A stretch of 64,000 bases of DNA from Mycobacterium simulans (GCF_900232995.1 NZ_OCVX01000007.1:345013-409012); one strand, 5' to 3'. Shown: positions 1-10,415, counted from the first letter of the stretch. Made by a program: numbers and translations. Notes: generated from the letters alone by a model not told the origin.

Positions 1-1868
1 GAGTGACCGATCACCGCGCCCGGCCGCACCCCGTAAGACTTCATCGTCGCCGCCAGCGCCACCTGCATGGCAAACACGGTCGGCTGCACCCGATCAATGC
101 CCGTCACCACCTCCGGTGCCGACATCGTCTCAGTCACCGAGAATCCCGACTCCGCGGCGATCAACGGCTCCATCTCAGCGATCGTCGCAGCGAACACCGG
201 TTCATTGGCCAGCAAATCGGCACCCATCGCCGCCCACTGCGAACCCTGACCGGAAAACACCCACACCGGGCCCCGATCATCCTGCCCGACCGCCGCCACA
301 AACGGGACCTCACCACCGGCGACCCCACGCAACGCCCCGGACAGCTCTTCTGGGCTGCCGCCAATGACCGCCGTCCGCACCGTCCGGTGCGTGCGCCGCC
401 GTGCCAGCGTGTAGGCCAAATCCGGGATTTCGATCGAGTCCGCGCGCTCGCTCACCCAGTCAGCCAGCCGCGCAGCGGTTTGCTGCAGCCCCTCGGCCGA
501 GGTGGACGATAGCGCAAACAGGAGCGGACCGGTCGTTACGGATTGGGCCGCCTCGCGATGCTGCGCAGCGTCCTCGGGAGCTTGTTCAAGAACGGCGTGG
601 GCGTTCGTCCCCGACATTCCGTACGACGACACCGCCGCCCGCCGGGGCGCGTCACGCCCATCACCTGGCCACGGTGTGTTGTCCTGTGGCACAAAGAGTT
701 TGGTCTCAATCTCGGCGATTTTGTCGGGCAGCTTGGTGAAGTGAATGTTCTTGGGAACCTCACCATGCTGCAGCGCAAGGACCGCCTTCATCAGGGCGAG
801 TGTGCCGGAGGCCGACTGGGTGTGTCCGAAATTGGTCTTCAGTGAGGCCAGCGCGCAGGCACGGTCGATGCCGTATACCTCGGCCACGCTGGCGTATTCG
901 ATGGGATCGCCGATAGGAGTCCCAGTGCCATGCGCCTCCACCATGCCGACGGTGGCCGGGTCCACGCCAGCCGCGGCCAACGCGGCCCGATAGGCCGCGA
1001 CCTGTGCGGGCCCGGACGGTGTCGCGATGTTGACTGTTCGGCCATCTTGGTTAGATGCCGTGCCGCGTATGACAGCCAGAATCCGGTCACCATCCCGCTG
1101 CGCATCCGCCAACCGCTTGAGCAACAAAACGACGCAAGCCTCGCCGACGACGAACCCATCCGCCGCGACGTCGAAGGCATGACAATGTCCGGTCGGAGAC
1201 CCCATACCGAGTGCCGATCCCGAGACGAACCTCCGCGGATCGAGAGTCAACGAGACGCCACCCGCTAGCGCAAGCTCGCATTCGCTCTCATGCAGGCTCC
1301 GGCAGGCTGAATGCACAGCGACCAGGCCGGACGAGCATGCGGTATCGACGGTCATTGCCGGACCACGCAGTCCCAAGGCGTAGGAAATCCGCCCGGAGGC
1401 GAAGCTGTAATTGTTGCCCGTGAATCCGTACGGTCCATCCAGCGCGTTGGCGTCGGCCGTTTGCAACGTGTAGTCGCCGCTTGTCATTCCCACGAAGACG
1501 GCGGTCTGCGAGTCGGCCAGCGTGGCTGGGCTGCTACCGGCGTGCTCTATGGCTTCCCAGGCGGTTTCCAGCAGCAAGCGGTGCTGCGGATCGAGCGCTG
1601 TCGCCTCCTGCTCGCTGATTCCGAAGAAATCGGAATCAAAGCCCGCAACGTCGTCAAGGAACGCGCCCCACTTGGATACCGACCGACCGGGCACGCCGGG
1701 CTCGGGGTCGTAGTACTCGTCCGCGTTCCAGCGGTCGGGCGGAACCTCGGTCACCAGATCGTCGCCACGCAGCAACGCCTCCCACAACAGGTCAGGTGAG
1801 TCGATGCCCCCCGGCAGCCGGCACGCCATGCCAATGACGGCAACTGGCGTAACGCGTGTCCTATCCAC
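1..1868 (-). CDS. pks5: Pks5-like polyketide synthase, N-terminal part (3' end outside window)
   Basis: Second copy of a Mas/Pks5-type iterative type I PKS. I translated the minus strand from a GTG at 1868 and it stays open to the window edge (622 codons). The ketosynthase covers about residues 10-430, with the active-site motif DTACSSG, EAHGTGT and the last His motif NFGHT. An acyltransferase follows from about residue 545 (FSGQGSQWAAMG). The window ends inside the AT active site GHSxG, after VIGH. The start begins VDRTRVTPVAVIGMACRLP, matching the other copy's VDHTRVTPVAVIGMACRLP. The first ~110 residues and the AT resemble the downstream copy closely; the middle of the KS is much more different. 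AAGGAG lies upstream. Known: such enzymes build methyl-branched or saturated acyl chains of surface lipids. Whether this copy is complete cannot be seen. Confidence 0.93.
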   Translation of the reverse strand, partial: MDRTRVTPVAVIGMACRLPGGIDSPDLLWEALLRGDDLVTEVPPDRWNADEYYDPEPGVPGRSVSKWGAFLDDVAGFDSDFFGISEQEATALDPQHRLLLETAWEAIEHAGSSPATLADSQTAVFVGMTSGDYTLQTADANALDGPYGFTGNNYSFASGRISYALGLRGPAMTVDTACSSGLVAVHSACRSLHESECELALAGGVSLTLDPRRFVSGSALGMGSPTGHCHAFDVAADGFVVGEACVVLLLKRLADAQRDGDRILAVIRGTASNQDGRTVNIATPSGPAQVAAYRAALAAAGVDPATVGMVEAHGTGTPIGDPIEYASVAEVYGIDRACALASLKTNFGHTQSASGTLALMKAVLALQHGEVPKNIHFTKLPDKIAEIETKLFVPQDNTPWPGDGRDAPRRAAVSSYGMSGTNAHAVLEQAPEDAAQHREAAQSVTTGPLLFALSSTSAEGLQQTAARLADWVSERADSIEIPDLAYTLARRRTHRTVRTAVIGGSPEELSGALRGVAGGEVPFVAAVGQDDRGPVWVFSGQGSQWAAMGADLLANEPVFAATIAEMEPLIAAESGFSVTETMSAPEVVTGIDRVQPTVFAMQVALAATMKSYGVRPGAVIGH

Positions 1869-2446
1869 GGTCCTTCTCGTCTCCTTACCCGCGTTTCAAG
1901 CTCTTGTCGGTGGCCCATCGTCGAATCGCGGCCCAGGCTGAGACAACCGCAGCACCGGACGCACCCACCGACCCCCACACTTCACGCCAATCAAATAGTT
2001 CACTGGCGTGATCAGCAGCGTAGCCGGTTGTCCTCACGCGCGTGGAAAAATCGTGCGTACGTACAAAAAAACTTCCTGCCGTTGGCGTCAATTTCGGGGC
2101 GGTTTCCCGACATTATTGACTCGCCCGTCAATCGCAAAGTCCCAGCGTATGACGCACGCGGGGGGATGCGGAGGGTGGTTTCGACGGGTGCTGCTCGCCT
2201 TGCGGTCCGACGTCGCCTTCCGTGCCTTGCCGTCACGAAGTGGTGGTGGGCGACGGCTACTATCAGTCCGGCTTTGGTAGCCAGCCGGGCCCTGAACCAC
2301 GCCAAGTACCACCGAAATTGCTCAGCTGTGGAATACGGATTGCCGAAGTGTGGAAAGCAGCCCGAACTCCGATGTTCAGGCTATGTCTTTCGGCGCTGGA
2401 AAATGGCGGAATCCAAGATGTTACGAGCGGATTTTACATCCCGTAA
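1869..2446. other. 578-bp intergenic gap between papA and the downstream pks copy
   Basis: No convincing gene. Short open frames exist on both strands but lack a ribosome site, codon bias or a recognisable product. The part near 2300-2450 looks less GC-rich than the coding DNA around it. No T-run hairpin or IS-type inverted repeat was seen. It may hold a separate promoter for the second pks copy. Confidence 0.5.
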
Positions 2447-3913
2447 TCAAGGTCTCTGCCGCTGAAGCTGTGCGGCATTGCGGCCAACTGCGGTCTCGTT
2501 GCGTTGGTCGATCAGGCCGTCGGCGACTTGGACGTATACCGATCTCATCTCTTCGAGGTACCGTGCCACCGATTCATGAGCGATCGGATTGTTCGGGAAG
2601 GACGCGGTGACGGTGGTCTCGTGCTGAAACTTGTTGACCCACATACATACCCGCGCTCCGATCCGGCCGTCGCTGAAGACCTTGGCGTTCATTCGCCTCA
2701 GATTCGTTGCGATGACAGCAGAAAGCGGAGGCACACCGGCATCGAGGAATGACAGCATCGGAAAGCCGCCTCGAGGTGTCTTGTTGAGCCAAGGCGCCAG
2801 TTCCAGTACGCGCTCGAAGGGCACGCCGGCTAGGTGGGTGCTCGCATCGAACGAGCTTTGAGCGCGACGGGCGGTCTCGGCGAAGGATGTGCCGACTTCG
2901 ACGGTGAACGGTATGTGGCCGATGAACCAACCGGTCGTCATCAGTTCCGCCGTAGTACTGCGGGTGCTGGTAGGAGTAACCGCGTTGTAGGTGTCCGATC
3001 CCGTCAGTTCGTATTCGGTGAACGCAGCGGCCGCGAAAACGCCACCGCTGAACCGGGCACCCGCGCTTGTGCAGGCCGCTTCGAATCGTGCTGTTTGGGG
3101 CCCGTCCATCAGCTGCAGCGAGAGCAATTCACCCCTAGTGACCAGCGCTGGGTCACCCAGCGGCAAGGGGAAGCTGGGCAGGGAGCCCTCGTTGCTTTCG
3201 AAGAATTCGATCCACTGGCGTATCTCCGGTGATTCCAACGTCAACGCGGAGGTGTATGCACGCTCACGTAGGCAGTAATCGTCGTAGCTGCCGACGCTCG
3301 GTAGTGGGATCGGGCCGTCGCCGTCCATCAGGGCGTCGTACATCCCTTGGATCTCCCAGAACACGGCACAGATAAACGTCGCGTCGACGTGGAGGTGATC
3401 AACGCTGATGCAGAACGTGAAGTGGTCGTCACGCTGAATAATCGCGAACCTGAAGCAATCCCAATCCAGCGGACTCGGCGTGGTCAGTATGTAGTCTTGC
3501 CATTGCTTGGCCGTCATCTCCCCATGCTCAGCCGGAATCAATTCGATATCAGTGGGATCGCTGATCGTATGCCTGACGATGCGCCCAGCGTCGGTGAATT
3601 CAAACCAACTTCGGTAGGTGTCATGTCGTCTGAGGTGTGAATTGAGGACGTACGTCATCGCACGGGTATCGCATTGGCCGCGGAAATCCAAGGCGGCGAC
3701 CACGAGTCGCGACATCTCGCAGCCACGCGCAGCTTGATCTCGATAGCCACGCAGGTGACGGGCTTGGATATAGCTTGGTGGCACATCACTTATCGGGGCT
3801 TGGCGTGCGGCCGCAAGTGAGGCCGGCGAGGCATGCCAACACCAAACCGAACCGGGGGCAGGAACCCAATTGTCGACGGTCTCTAGACCCAGATGGCCCA
3901 AGACAACCAACAT
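2447..3913 (-). CDS. papA4: Polyketide-associated acyltransferase, PapA family (full length)
   Basis: A 488-residue PapA acyltransferase, which transfers a PKS-bound acyl chain onto a hydroxyl of a glycolipid. The catalytic HxxxD motif is intact as HLHVD within SVDHLHVDATF (about residue 172). The N-terminus (WVPAPGSVWCWHASPAS, then PPSYIQARHLR) matches the PapA1/PapA4 pattern as I remember it. It lies between two Pks5-like genes on the same strand, 54 bp after the stop of the first, so it is probably in the same transcript. The ATG follows AAGGAG very closely; a TTG one codon later would have better spacing. From memory the M. tuberculosis papA4 is a 165-aa remnant, while this copy is full length. 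The A4 name rests on the pks5 neighbourhood. No cytoplasmic export signal is visible. Confidence 0.85.
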   Translation of the reverse strand: MLVVLGHLGLETVDNWVPAPGSVWCWHASPASLAAARQAPISDVPPSYIQARHLRGYRDQAARGCEMSRLVVAALDFRGQCDTRAMTYVLNSHLRRHDTYRSWFEFTDAGRIVRHTISDPTDIELIPAEHGEMTAKQWQDYILTTPSPLDWDCFRFAIIQRDDHFTFCISVDHLHVDATFICAVFWEIQGMYDALMDGDGPIPLPSVGSYDDYCLRERAYTSALTLESPEIRQWIEFFESNEGSLPSFPLPLGDPALVTRGELLSLQLMDGPQTARFEAACTSAGARFSGGVFAAAAFTEYELTGSDTYNAVTPTSTRSTTAELMTTGWFIGHIPFTVEVGTSFAETARRAQSSFDASTHLAGVPFERVLELAPWLNKTPRGGFPMLSFLDAGVPPLSAVIATNLRRMNAKVFSDGRIGARVCMWVNKFQHETTVTASFPNNPIAHESVARYLEEMRSVYVQVADGLIDQRNETAVGRNAAQLQRQRP

Positions 3914-3967
3914 CGCTCCTTCGGTTCAGCCCTGACCCCCAGGTTATTTCATGTCGGCTGTTGAGCC

Positions 3968-6900
3968 TTACATTGTCGCCGCGGCGTTTCGAGTTGGCGC
4001 GAGCGCTTCGCACAGATGATCCGCCAAGCCACGCACCGTGGTGATATCGGTCGATTGGATGCGTATGCCGGTTTCGGTTTCGATGCGGGTTCGCAGTTCC
4101 AGGTTGCCCAGCGAATCGAGGCCGTACTGGGACAGTGGACGGTCGGGATCGACCGTGCGGCGCAAGATCAGGCTCACTTGCTCGGAGATCAGGTGTCTGA
4201 AACGGGTTGGCCACTCGTCGAGTGCGAGCTCGCAGAGTTCGGCGCGGAACTTGCTGTTACTGGATCGCTTTGCGGCGGTGGACTGGAATGCTTCGGCGAA
4301 GCGGCTCCGTTGTGCCAGGGCAGTCAACCAAGGCGATCCCACGATCGGTGCGTAACCGCTGTAAACGCGAGTGTGGCGCAGCAGCGCTTCGAACGCGCGG
4401 GCACCCTCGTCGGGAGTGATCATCGCGGTATCGCCGCTTTCGGCCAGGCTTGCGCCACGGCCGATCTCGGCCCACGCGCCCCAAGCGATCGCGGTCGCGG
4501 GAAGGCCTTGGGCTCGCCGCCAGTGGGTGAAAGCGTCCAGCCAGCTGTTGGCCGCGGCATAGGCCCCCTGGCCGGGCGAACCCAACAGGGCTGCCGCCGA
4601 GGAGAACGAGCAGAACCAGTCGAGCGGCGCAGATGCGGTGGCCTGATGTAGATTCCACGCGCCATGAACCTTGGGTGCCCACACGTGCTCGATCAACTCG
4701 GCGGTGATGTTGGTCAGGGTGGCGTCCTCGACGACGGCAGCGCCATGCAGTACACCGCGCAACGGAAGCCCAGTCGCCGTCGCCGTGGCGACCAACCGCT
4801 GCGCAGTTTCCGCGAGCGCGATGTCGCCGCACTCCACCACGACGTCAGACCCGGTCGCTCGGATGAGTTCGATTGTCTCCATTGCCTTTTGGCTCGGTGT
4901 CGCGCGAGAGTTAAGCACGATACGCCCGGCGCCCGCGGCCGCCATCGCTTCGGTGAGGAACAACCCAAGGCCGCCTAGGCCGCCGGTGATGATGTAGGCG
5001 CCGTTGGGGCGGAAGACGCGAGCCTGCTCAGGAGGTATTACGACGCTGCTATTGCCGTCACGCGGTATGTCGAGGATGAGCTTGCCGGTATGTTCGGCCG
5101 CGCTCATCACCCGGATCGCCGTAGCTGCCTCGGCGAGCGGGTAGTGCGTGCTCTCGGGCATGGGCAGCACGCCGTCGGCGGTCAACCGGTACACCGTGCT
5201 CAACAGTTCCCGCACCTCGGTGGGGTGGGTGATCGACATCAACCACAGGTCAAGAGCGAAAAGCGTGAGGTTTCGGCGGAACGGGAACAGGCCCAGCCGG
5301 GTGTCGCCGTAGATGTCGCGCTTGCCAATCTCGATGAACCTTCCGCCGAAGGTGAGCAGGTCCACCCCGGCGCGTTGTGCCGCCCCGGTGAGCGAGTTGA
5401 GCACAATGTCAACGCCTTTGCCGTCGGTGTCGCGCCGGATCTGCTCGGCGAACTCGATGCTGCGCGAGTCATAGACGTGCTCAATCCCCATGTTGCGCAG
5501 TAGCTTCCGACGCTGCGGGCTGCCGGCGGTGGCGAAAATCTCGGCTCCCGCGGCTCGCGCGATCGCGATCGCCGCCCGGCCGACTCCGCCGGTTCCGGAG
5601 TGGATCAACACCTTGTCGCCGGCCTTGATCCGAGCCAGGTCGTGCAGGCCATACCAGGCGGTTGCCGCTGCGGTGGTCACCGCGGCGGCTTGGGCGTCGG
5701 TGAGGCCCGCCGGAATCTTCGCGGCCAGGTTCGCGTCGCAGATGACAAACGTTGCCCAGCATCCGTGAGCTGAGAGACCGCCAACGCGGTCGCCGACCTT
5801 CAGTGCCGTGACGTCGGGTCCGACCGCGGTCACCACACCGGCGAAATCGGTACCCAACCCAGGCTGTGGTCCAAAGCTGGTGCGGTACCTTCCGAATACG
5901 CCGAGAACATCGGCGAAATTGATGCTGGAGGCGGTGACTGCGACCTCGATCTGTCCGGGACCCGGCGAAACACGCTCGAATGCAACGAGTTCCATTGTTT
6001 CCAGATCCCCACGCGTGCGGATTTGCGTTCGCATCCCGTCGCGGTCATGGCTGACGAGGGTGGTGGGGCGTTCGTCGGGGCGCAGGGGAGCCGGGCACAG
6101 GCGGGCGGTGTACCACTGGTCGTCGCGCCAGGCGGTCTCGTCTTCGTCGGAGCAGGCCAGCAGTTGGCGTCCCACCTGCCCGGCGTTGGTCTGGTCGTCA
6201 ATGTCGATGTGGGTGGGACGCAGCTGAGGATGCTCGGCGCCGATCACCCGCAGCAAACCACGCAATCCGGCTTGCTCGAGGTTGGCGCGGTCGTCCGGCA
6301 ATACGGTCGCGGCATCTCTGGTGACGACATGCAGGCGCGGCGCGTTGCCCGGGATGTCCGAAAGCTCGTATGCGATACCCGCCAGACGCCGGATGTAATC
6401 ACTGCGGAGGACGTTTCCGTTCTGGGGGCCGTTCTTGGGCCCCGCCAGGACGACCACACCGGTCGAGCCGTGGAAACCTGTCGGGTCGGCGTGCGGAGGC
6501 CAGCACATGCTTTCGCATTCCGCGCCGAGCAGCCGCAACGCGTCGGCCAATTCGGTCGCCAACCGATCGTCGGTGGCGGCGTCGATGTCGATCACCAGCC
6601 ACCTGCCGGTTGCCTGCGCTGCGGTCTCGGGGAGTTCTCGGCGCTGCCATTCGATGGTCAAGAGCCGTTCGCCCAGCAGGCGATCTTGGTCGGCACTATC
6701 GGTGAGGCCCGTGCCCATCAGCAGCCCGCGCACCACGAGCAGCACGGTTCCGTGCTCGTCCATGACGTCGATGTCGGCCTCGACGTTCGTGGTGCAAGCG
6801 GTCACCGTGGTCAGGCAGTAGCGGGCGTTGCGCGTCGACGCGCAGGTGCGCAACTGGCGCACACCCAAAGGCAGCAACAGGCCGCCGCTACCCAATTCCT

Positions 6901-9900
6901 GAATCGCGGGATGGGCCGCAACCGACTGAAAACACGCATCCAGCAGGGCGGGGTGCACGTTGAATCCGGCTTGCTGGGTTCGCACCGAAGTCGGCAAGGC
7001 GATCTCGGCCAGTACCGCGTCGATCGTCCCTTCCGATATATAGGCCGCGGCCAGACCGGTGAAAGCGGGACCGAACTGGACACCGCGTGCGTCAAACCAC
7101 TCACGCAGTTCGTCGCCGTCGATGCGATGCGGATGGGCCGTCAATAGAGTCTTGATATCCCTGATATCGCGCGTTGTGGGCTGGTCGTCATCGTCAGTGG
7201 CACACAGGATCGCGGTGGCCCGACGCACCCTGTCGCCCTGCTGGAGCGTCTCGACCTCGAATGTCGCAGCACCGGGCGTCTGCATCGACGCGACGACACC
7301 CACGGGGGTCTCCTCGTCCAGCAGCAGCATCTCCTCGAAACGAATGTCGCGGACTTCGGACTTCTCGCCAAGCACGGTGCGGGCCGCGGCCAACGCCATC
7401 TCGCAATAGGCGGCCCCCGGAAGTGCGGCCACATTATGTATCCGATGGTCACCCAGCCACGGAAGTGCGCCGGTGCCGAGCTCGGCCTTCCAGGCATGCC
7501 GCTCCGGCTCCTCCAATAGTTGTACGTGCGAGCCCAAAAGCGGGTGCACCACAACGATATTGGGAGTGTTGGCGCCTGCCTTGCGCCCGGCACCCTCTGG
7601 CTCCAACAGCAGGCGGCGGTTTGTCCACATCGGCAGCGGAGCGTCCACCAGGTGCCCGACGGAATGGCTCACCGAGAAATCCACTGCGGCGCCCACGCTG
7701 TACAGGTCGGCCACTAGCCCGCGCAGGCCGTACGGCAGCGGCTGCTGTCGTCGCATTCCGGCCAGGGCTGCCACCGGGATGTCGAGGCTCGCGGCGGTCT
7801 GCTCGACGGCGCGGGTCAGCAGCGGGTGCGGCGACAGTTCCCCGAATACCCGGTAGCCGTCCTCGAGCGCCGCACGCACCGCAGCGGCGAACCGCACCGC
7901 GTGACGCAAGTTGTCCACCCAATATCGGGCATCGCACACCGGCCGTTCGCGCGGGTCGAACAGGGTCGCCGAGTAGTACGGCAGCTCCGGTGTCAGCGGG
8001 GTGACCTCGGCTAGCACTTGGGACAGCTCATCGAGAATCGGTTCGACCTGCGGGGTGTGGGATGCCACGTCGACGGCGACCTCGCGGGCCATCACGTCGC
8101 GCGCTTCCCACGCCGCGACAGGGTCGCGAACGGTCGGGGGGGCCCCGCCGATCACGGTGGATTGCGGCGAGGCTACGACCGCGATGACGACGTCCTTGGA
8201 GCCGCGACTTGCCAACTCCTCGCGCACCTCTTGAGCGGGCAGCTCCACCGCCGCCATGGCGCCGATGCCCGCGATGTGGGTGCACAGACGGGAGCGGCGA
8301 CAAATAACACGCACCCCGTCTTCCAGCGAAAGTGCGCCGGCCACAACGGCGGCCGCCACCTCACCGAGCGAATGGCCGATGACGGCGCCCGGCTGGACGC
8401 CGTGGGACTTCATGGTGGCGGCCAACGCCACCTGCATGGCGAACAAAGTTGGCTGCACCCAATCGATCCCGGTGACCGTCTGCGGTGCGGTCATTGCCTC
8501 GGTGACCGAGAAACCGGATTCCTGAGCGATCAGCGGCTCGGCGGCGGCCACGGACGCGGCAAACACCGGTTCGTTGGCCAGCAGGTCCGCGCCCATGGAT
8601 GCCCACTGTGAACCCTGCCCGGAGAAGACCCACACCGGCCCGCGGTCGTCCTGGCCGACCGCGGGCCGGTACGCAGTGTCGCCGTCGGCGACCTCGCGCA
8701 AGCGCTCGACCAGCTCGGTGTGGCCGGCCGCAAGCCCCGCCGTGCGCCCGGGCCGGTGCCCCCGCCGACGTGCCAGTGTGTAGCTCAGATCCGACGGCCG
8801 CACAGGGTCGGTGTGGGTACGCTCGTCGATCCAGTCCGCCAGCCGACGGGAAGTCTGGCGCAGTGCCTCGGCCGAGCTGGCCGACAGCACAAACAGTTGC
8901 GGGGCGGCGGGCCCGGAAGGGGCCGCTCCGTTGTGCGGTCTTGTGGGTTCGGTGGCCTGCTCGAGAATGACGTGCACGTTGCTGCCAGACATGCCATACG
9001 ACGACACGGCCGCTCGTCGTGGTTGGTGGCCGGCCGTCGGCCCTAGTATTGGCCGTACCTTTGGCCACGGCGTAATCTCCTGCGGCACAAAGAGTCCGGT
9101 GTCGATTCGGGCGAGTTCATCAGGCAGCCTGGTGTGGTGCACCATCGGCGGCACCAAACCATGCTGCAGCGACAAGATCGCTTTGATGATCCCCACGGCG
9201 CCGGCAGCGGCCTCGGTGTGCCCCAGATTGCTCTTCGCCGATCCGAGGGCACATGGACCGTTGTTGCCGTACACCTGCGCCAGGCTGGCGAATTCGATGG
9301 GGTCACCGACGGGGGTACCGGTGCCGTGCGCCTCAACCAAGCCGACGGTGTCGGCGTCCACACCGGCGGCCAGCAACGCCGCGCGATAAGCCTCGATCTG
9401 TGCATCCCGCGACGGTGTCGAAATGGTATCGGTGCGACCGTCCTGGTTGGTGGCGCTGCCGCGCAGCACCGCAAGGACCCGGTCACCGTCGCGCAGCGCA
9501 TCGGGGAGCCGCTTGAGCATCAGGATGGCGCAGCCTTCGGAACGGACGAACCCGTCGGCGGCGGCGTCGAACGTGCGACAGCGCCCGGTGGGCGACAGCA
9601 TCCCCTGCGCGGAGGCCGAGCTGAACACATGCGGTTCCAGCATGACCAGGCAGCCACCCGCTAAGGCAAGGTTGCTCTCGCGCTCGTGCAAACTGCGGCA
9701 AGCCACATGCACCGCAAGCAAACTCGATGAACACGCCGTGTCCACGGTCATCGCCGGACCGCGTAGCCCCATCGAGTACGACACCCGCCCGGACGCCATG
9801 CTGAAGGCGGTTCCGGTGAATGCATATGCGTCCGCCATGGCGCCCGCGTCGCCGGTAACAAACGCGTAGTCATCGTGGCACATGCCCACGAACACGCCGG

Positions 9901-10264
9901 TCAGCGAGCCGCTCAACGATTTCGGATCCAGGCCTGCGTGCTCAACCGCCTCCCATGAGGTCTGCATAAGCAAGCGGTGCTGGGGATCGATCGCGGTTGC
10001 TTCTCGCTCGCTGATGCCGAAGAAGTCGGGATCAAATCCGGCTACATCGTCGAGGAAGCCGCCCCAGCGCGACACCGACCGGCCGGGCGCACCCTGCTCG
10101 GGGTCGTAGTACTCGTCGGCGTCCCAGCGGTCGGTGGGAATCTCTGCGATCAAGTCATCGCCGGCCAGTAGTGCGTCCCACAGCCTGTCGGGGGAATCAA
10201 TGCCCTTGGGAAGGCGGCATGCCATGCCGATGACAGCGACCGGGGTGACACGTGTGTGATCCAC
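3968..10264 (-). CDS. pks5: Mas-type reducing polyketide synthase Pks5
   Basis: A 2098-residue iterative type I PKS with domain order KS-AT-DH-ER-KR-ACP. KS (about 10-430) has DTACSSS, EAHGTGTPVGDP and NLGHTEAAAG. AT (about 555-850) has GQGSQW and GHSLGE. DH begins near 920 with the Mas-style HRIHNVAALPG. ER (about 1470-1780) carries the NADPH loop HSGTGGVGRAA. KR (about 1800-2000) has ITGGLGGLG and catalytic S/Y/N in FSSAAALLGSPGQGAYAAAN. The ACP has the phosphopantetheine serine in YGLDSLGNL. All domains look active, so a fully reduced chain is expected. The extender (malonyl or methylmalonyl) cannot be decided here. The start is a GTG after GGAGG. It is divergent from fadD24 and upstream of papA. 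Length is close to M. tuberculosis Pks5 (about 2108 aa). Confidence 0.95.
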   Translation of the reverse strand: MDHTRVTPVAVIGMACRLPKGIDSPDRLWDALLAGDDLIAEIPTDRWDADEYYDPEQGAPGRSVSRWGGFLDDVAGFDPDFFGISEREATAIDPQHRLLMQTSWEAVEHAGLDPKSLSGSLTGVFVGMCHDDYAFVTGDAGAMADAYAFTGTAFSMASGRVSYSMGLRGPAMTVDTACSSSLLAVHVACRSLHERESNLALAGGCLVMLEPHVFSSASAQGMLSPTGRCRTFDAAADGFVRSEGCAILMLKRLPDALRDGDRVLAVLRGSATNQDGRTDTISTPSRDAQIEAYRAALLAAGVDADTVGLVEAHGTGTPVGDPIEFASLAQVYGNNGPCALGSAKSNLGHTEAAAGAVGIIKAILSLQHGLVPPMVHHTRLPDELARIDTGLFVPQEITPWPKVRPILGPTAGHQPRRAAVSSYGMSGSNVHVILEQATEPTRPHNGAAPSGPAAPQLFVLSASSAEALRQTSRRLADWIDERTHTDPVRPSDLSYTLARRRGHRPGRTAGLAAGHTELVERLREVADGDTAYRPAVGQDDRGPVWVFSGQGSQWASMGADLLANEPVFAASVAAAEPLIAQESGFSVTEAMTAPQTVTGIDWVQPTLFAMQVALAATMKSHGVQPGAVIGHSLGEVAAAVVAGALSLEDGVRVICRRSRLCTHIAGIGAMAAVELPAQEVREELASRGSKDVVIAVVASPQSTVIGGAPPTVRDPVAAWEARDVMAREVAVDVASHTPQVEPILDELSQVLAEVTPLTPELPYYSATLFDPRERPVCDARYWVDNLRHAVRFAAAVRAALEDGYRVFGELSPHPLLTRAVEQTAASLDIPVAALAGMRRQQPLPYGLRGLVADLYSVGAAVDFSVSHSVGHLVDAPLPMWTNRRLLLEPEGAGRKAGANTPNIVVVHPLLGSHVQLLEEPERHAWKAELGTGALPWLGDHRIHNVAALPGAAYCEMALAAARTVLGEKSEVRDIRFEEMLLLDEETPVGVVASMQTPGAATFEVETLQQGDRVRRATAILCATDDDDQPTTRDIRDIKTLLTAHPHRIDGDELREWFDARGVQFGPAFTGLAAAYISEGTIDAVLAEIALPTSVRTQQAGFNVHPALLDACFQSVAAHPAIQELGSGGLLLPLGVRQLRTCASTRNARYCLTTVTACTTNVEADIDVMDEHGTVLLVVRGLLMGTGLTDSADQDRLLGERLLTIEWQRRELPETAAQATGRWLVIDIDAATDDRLATELADALRLLGAECESMCWPPHADPTGFHGSTGVVVLAGPKNGPQNGNVLRSDYIRRLAGIAYELSDIPGNAPRLHVVTRDAATVLPDDRANLEQAGLRGLLRVIGAEHPQLRPTHIDIDDQTNAGQVGRQLLACSDEDETAWRDDQWYTARLCPAPLRPDERPTTLVSHDRDGMRTQIRTRGDLETMELVAFERVSPGPGQIEVAVTASSINFADVLGVFGRYRTSFGPQPGLGTDFAGVVTAVGPDVTALKVGDRVGGLSAHGCWATFVICDANLAAKIPAGLTDAQAAAVTTAAATAWYGLHDLARIKAGDKVLIHSGTGGVGRAAIAIARAAGAEIFATAGSPQRRKLLRNMGIEHVYDSRSIEFAEQIRRDTDGKGVDIVLNSLTGAAQRAGVDLLTFGGRFIEIGKRDIYGDTRLGLFPFRRNLTLFALDLWLMSITHPTEVRELLSTVYRLTADGVLPMPESTHYPLAEAATAIRVMSAAEHTGKLILDIPRDGNSSVVIPPEQARVFRPNGAYIITGGLGGLGLFLTEAMAAAGAGRIVLNSRATPSQKAMETIELIRATGSDVVVECGDIALAETAQRLVATATATGLPLRGVLHGAAVVEDATLTNITAELIEHVWAPKVHGAWNLHQATASAPLDWFCSFSSAAALLGSPGQGAYAAANSWLDAFTHWRRAQGLPATAIAWGAWAEIGRGASLAESGDTAMITPDEGARAFEALLRHTRVYSGYAPIVGSPWLTALAQRSRFAEAFQSTAAKRSSNSKFRAELCELALDEWPTRFRHLISEQVSLILRRTVDPDRPLSQYGLDSLGNLELRTRIETETGIRIQSTDITTVRGLADHLCEALAPTRNAAATM

Positions 10265-10415
10265 CGTCCTCCACCTCTATTTCACTAGGTTTGGAGGCCA
10301 TCCTCCCTGTTCAGGACCGCCGGACCAGGGATCAACGCGCCGACGTTTTCTCCGTCGACGTCGCCAGACGCGACGTGGTAGGCGAACCGGAGCCACGCCG
10401 ACGGCGAAACCGGTA

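Noticed and set aside
3..512. Plus-strand open frame of 169 codons at the left edge
   Set aside because: Antisense shadow of the pks5-like gene, which reads without interruption on the minus strand with KS and AT motifs.
2028..2465. Plus-strand 145-codon frame in the gap beside papA
   Set aside because: No ribosome site, no recognisable product, and it runs into the papA coding end.
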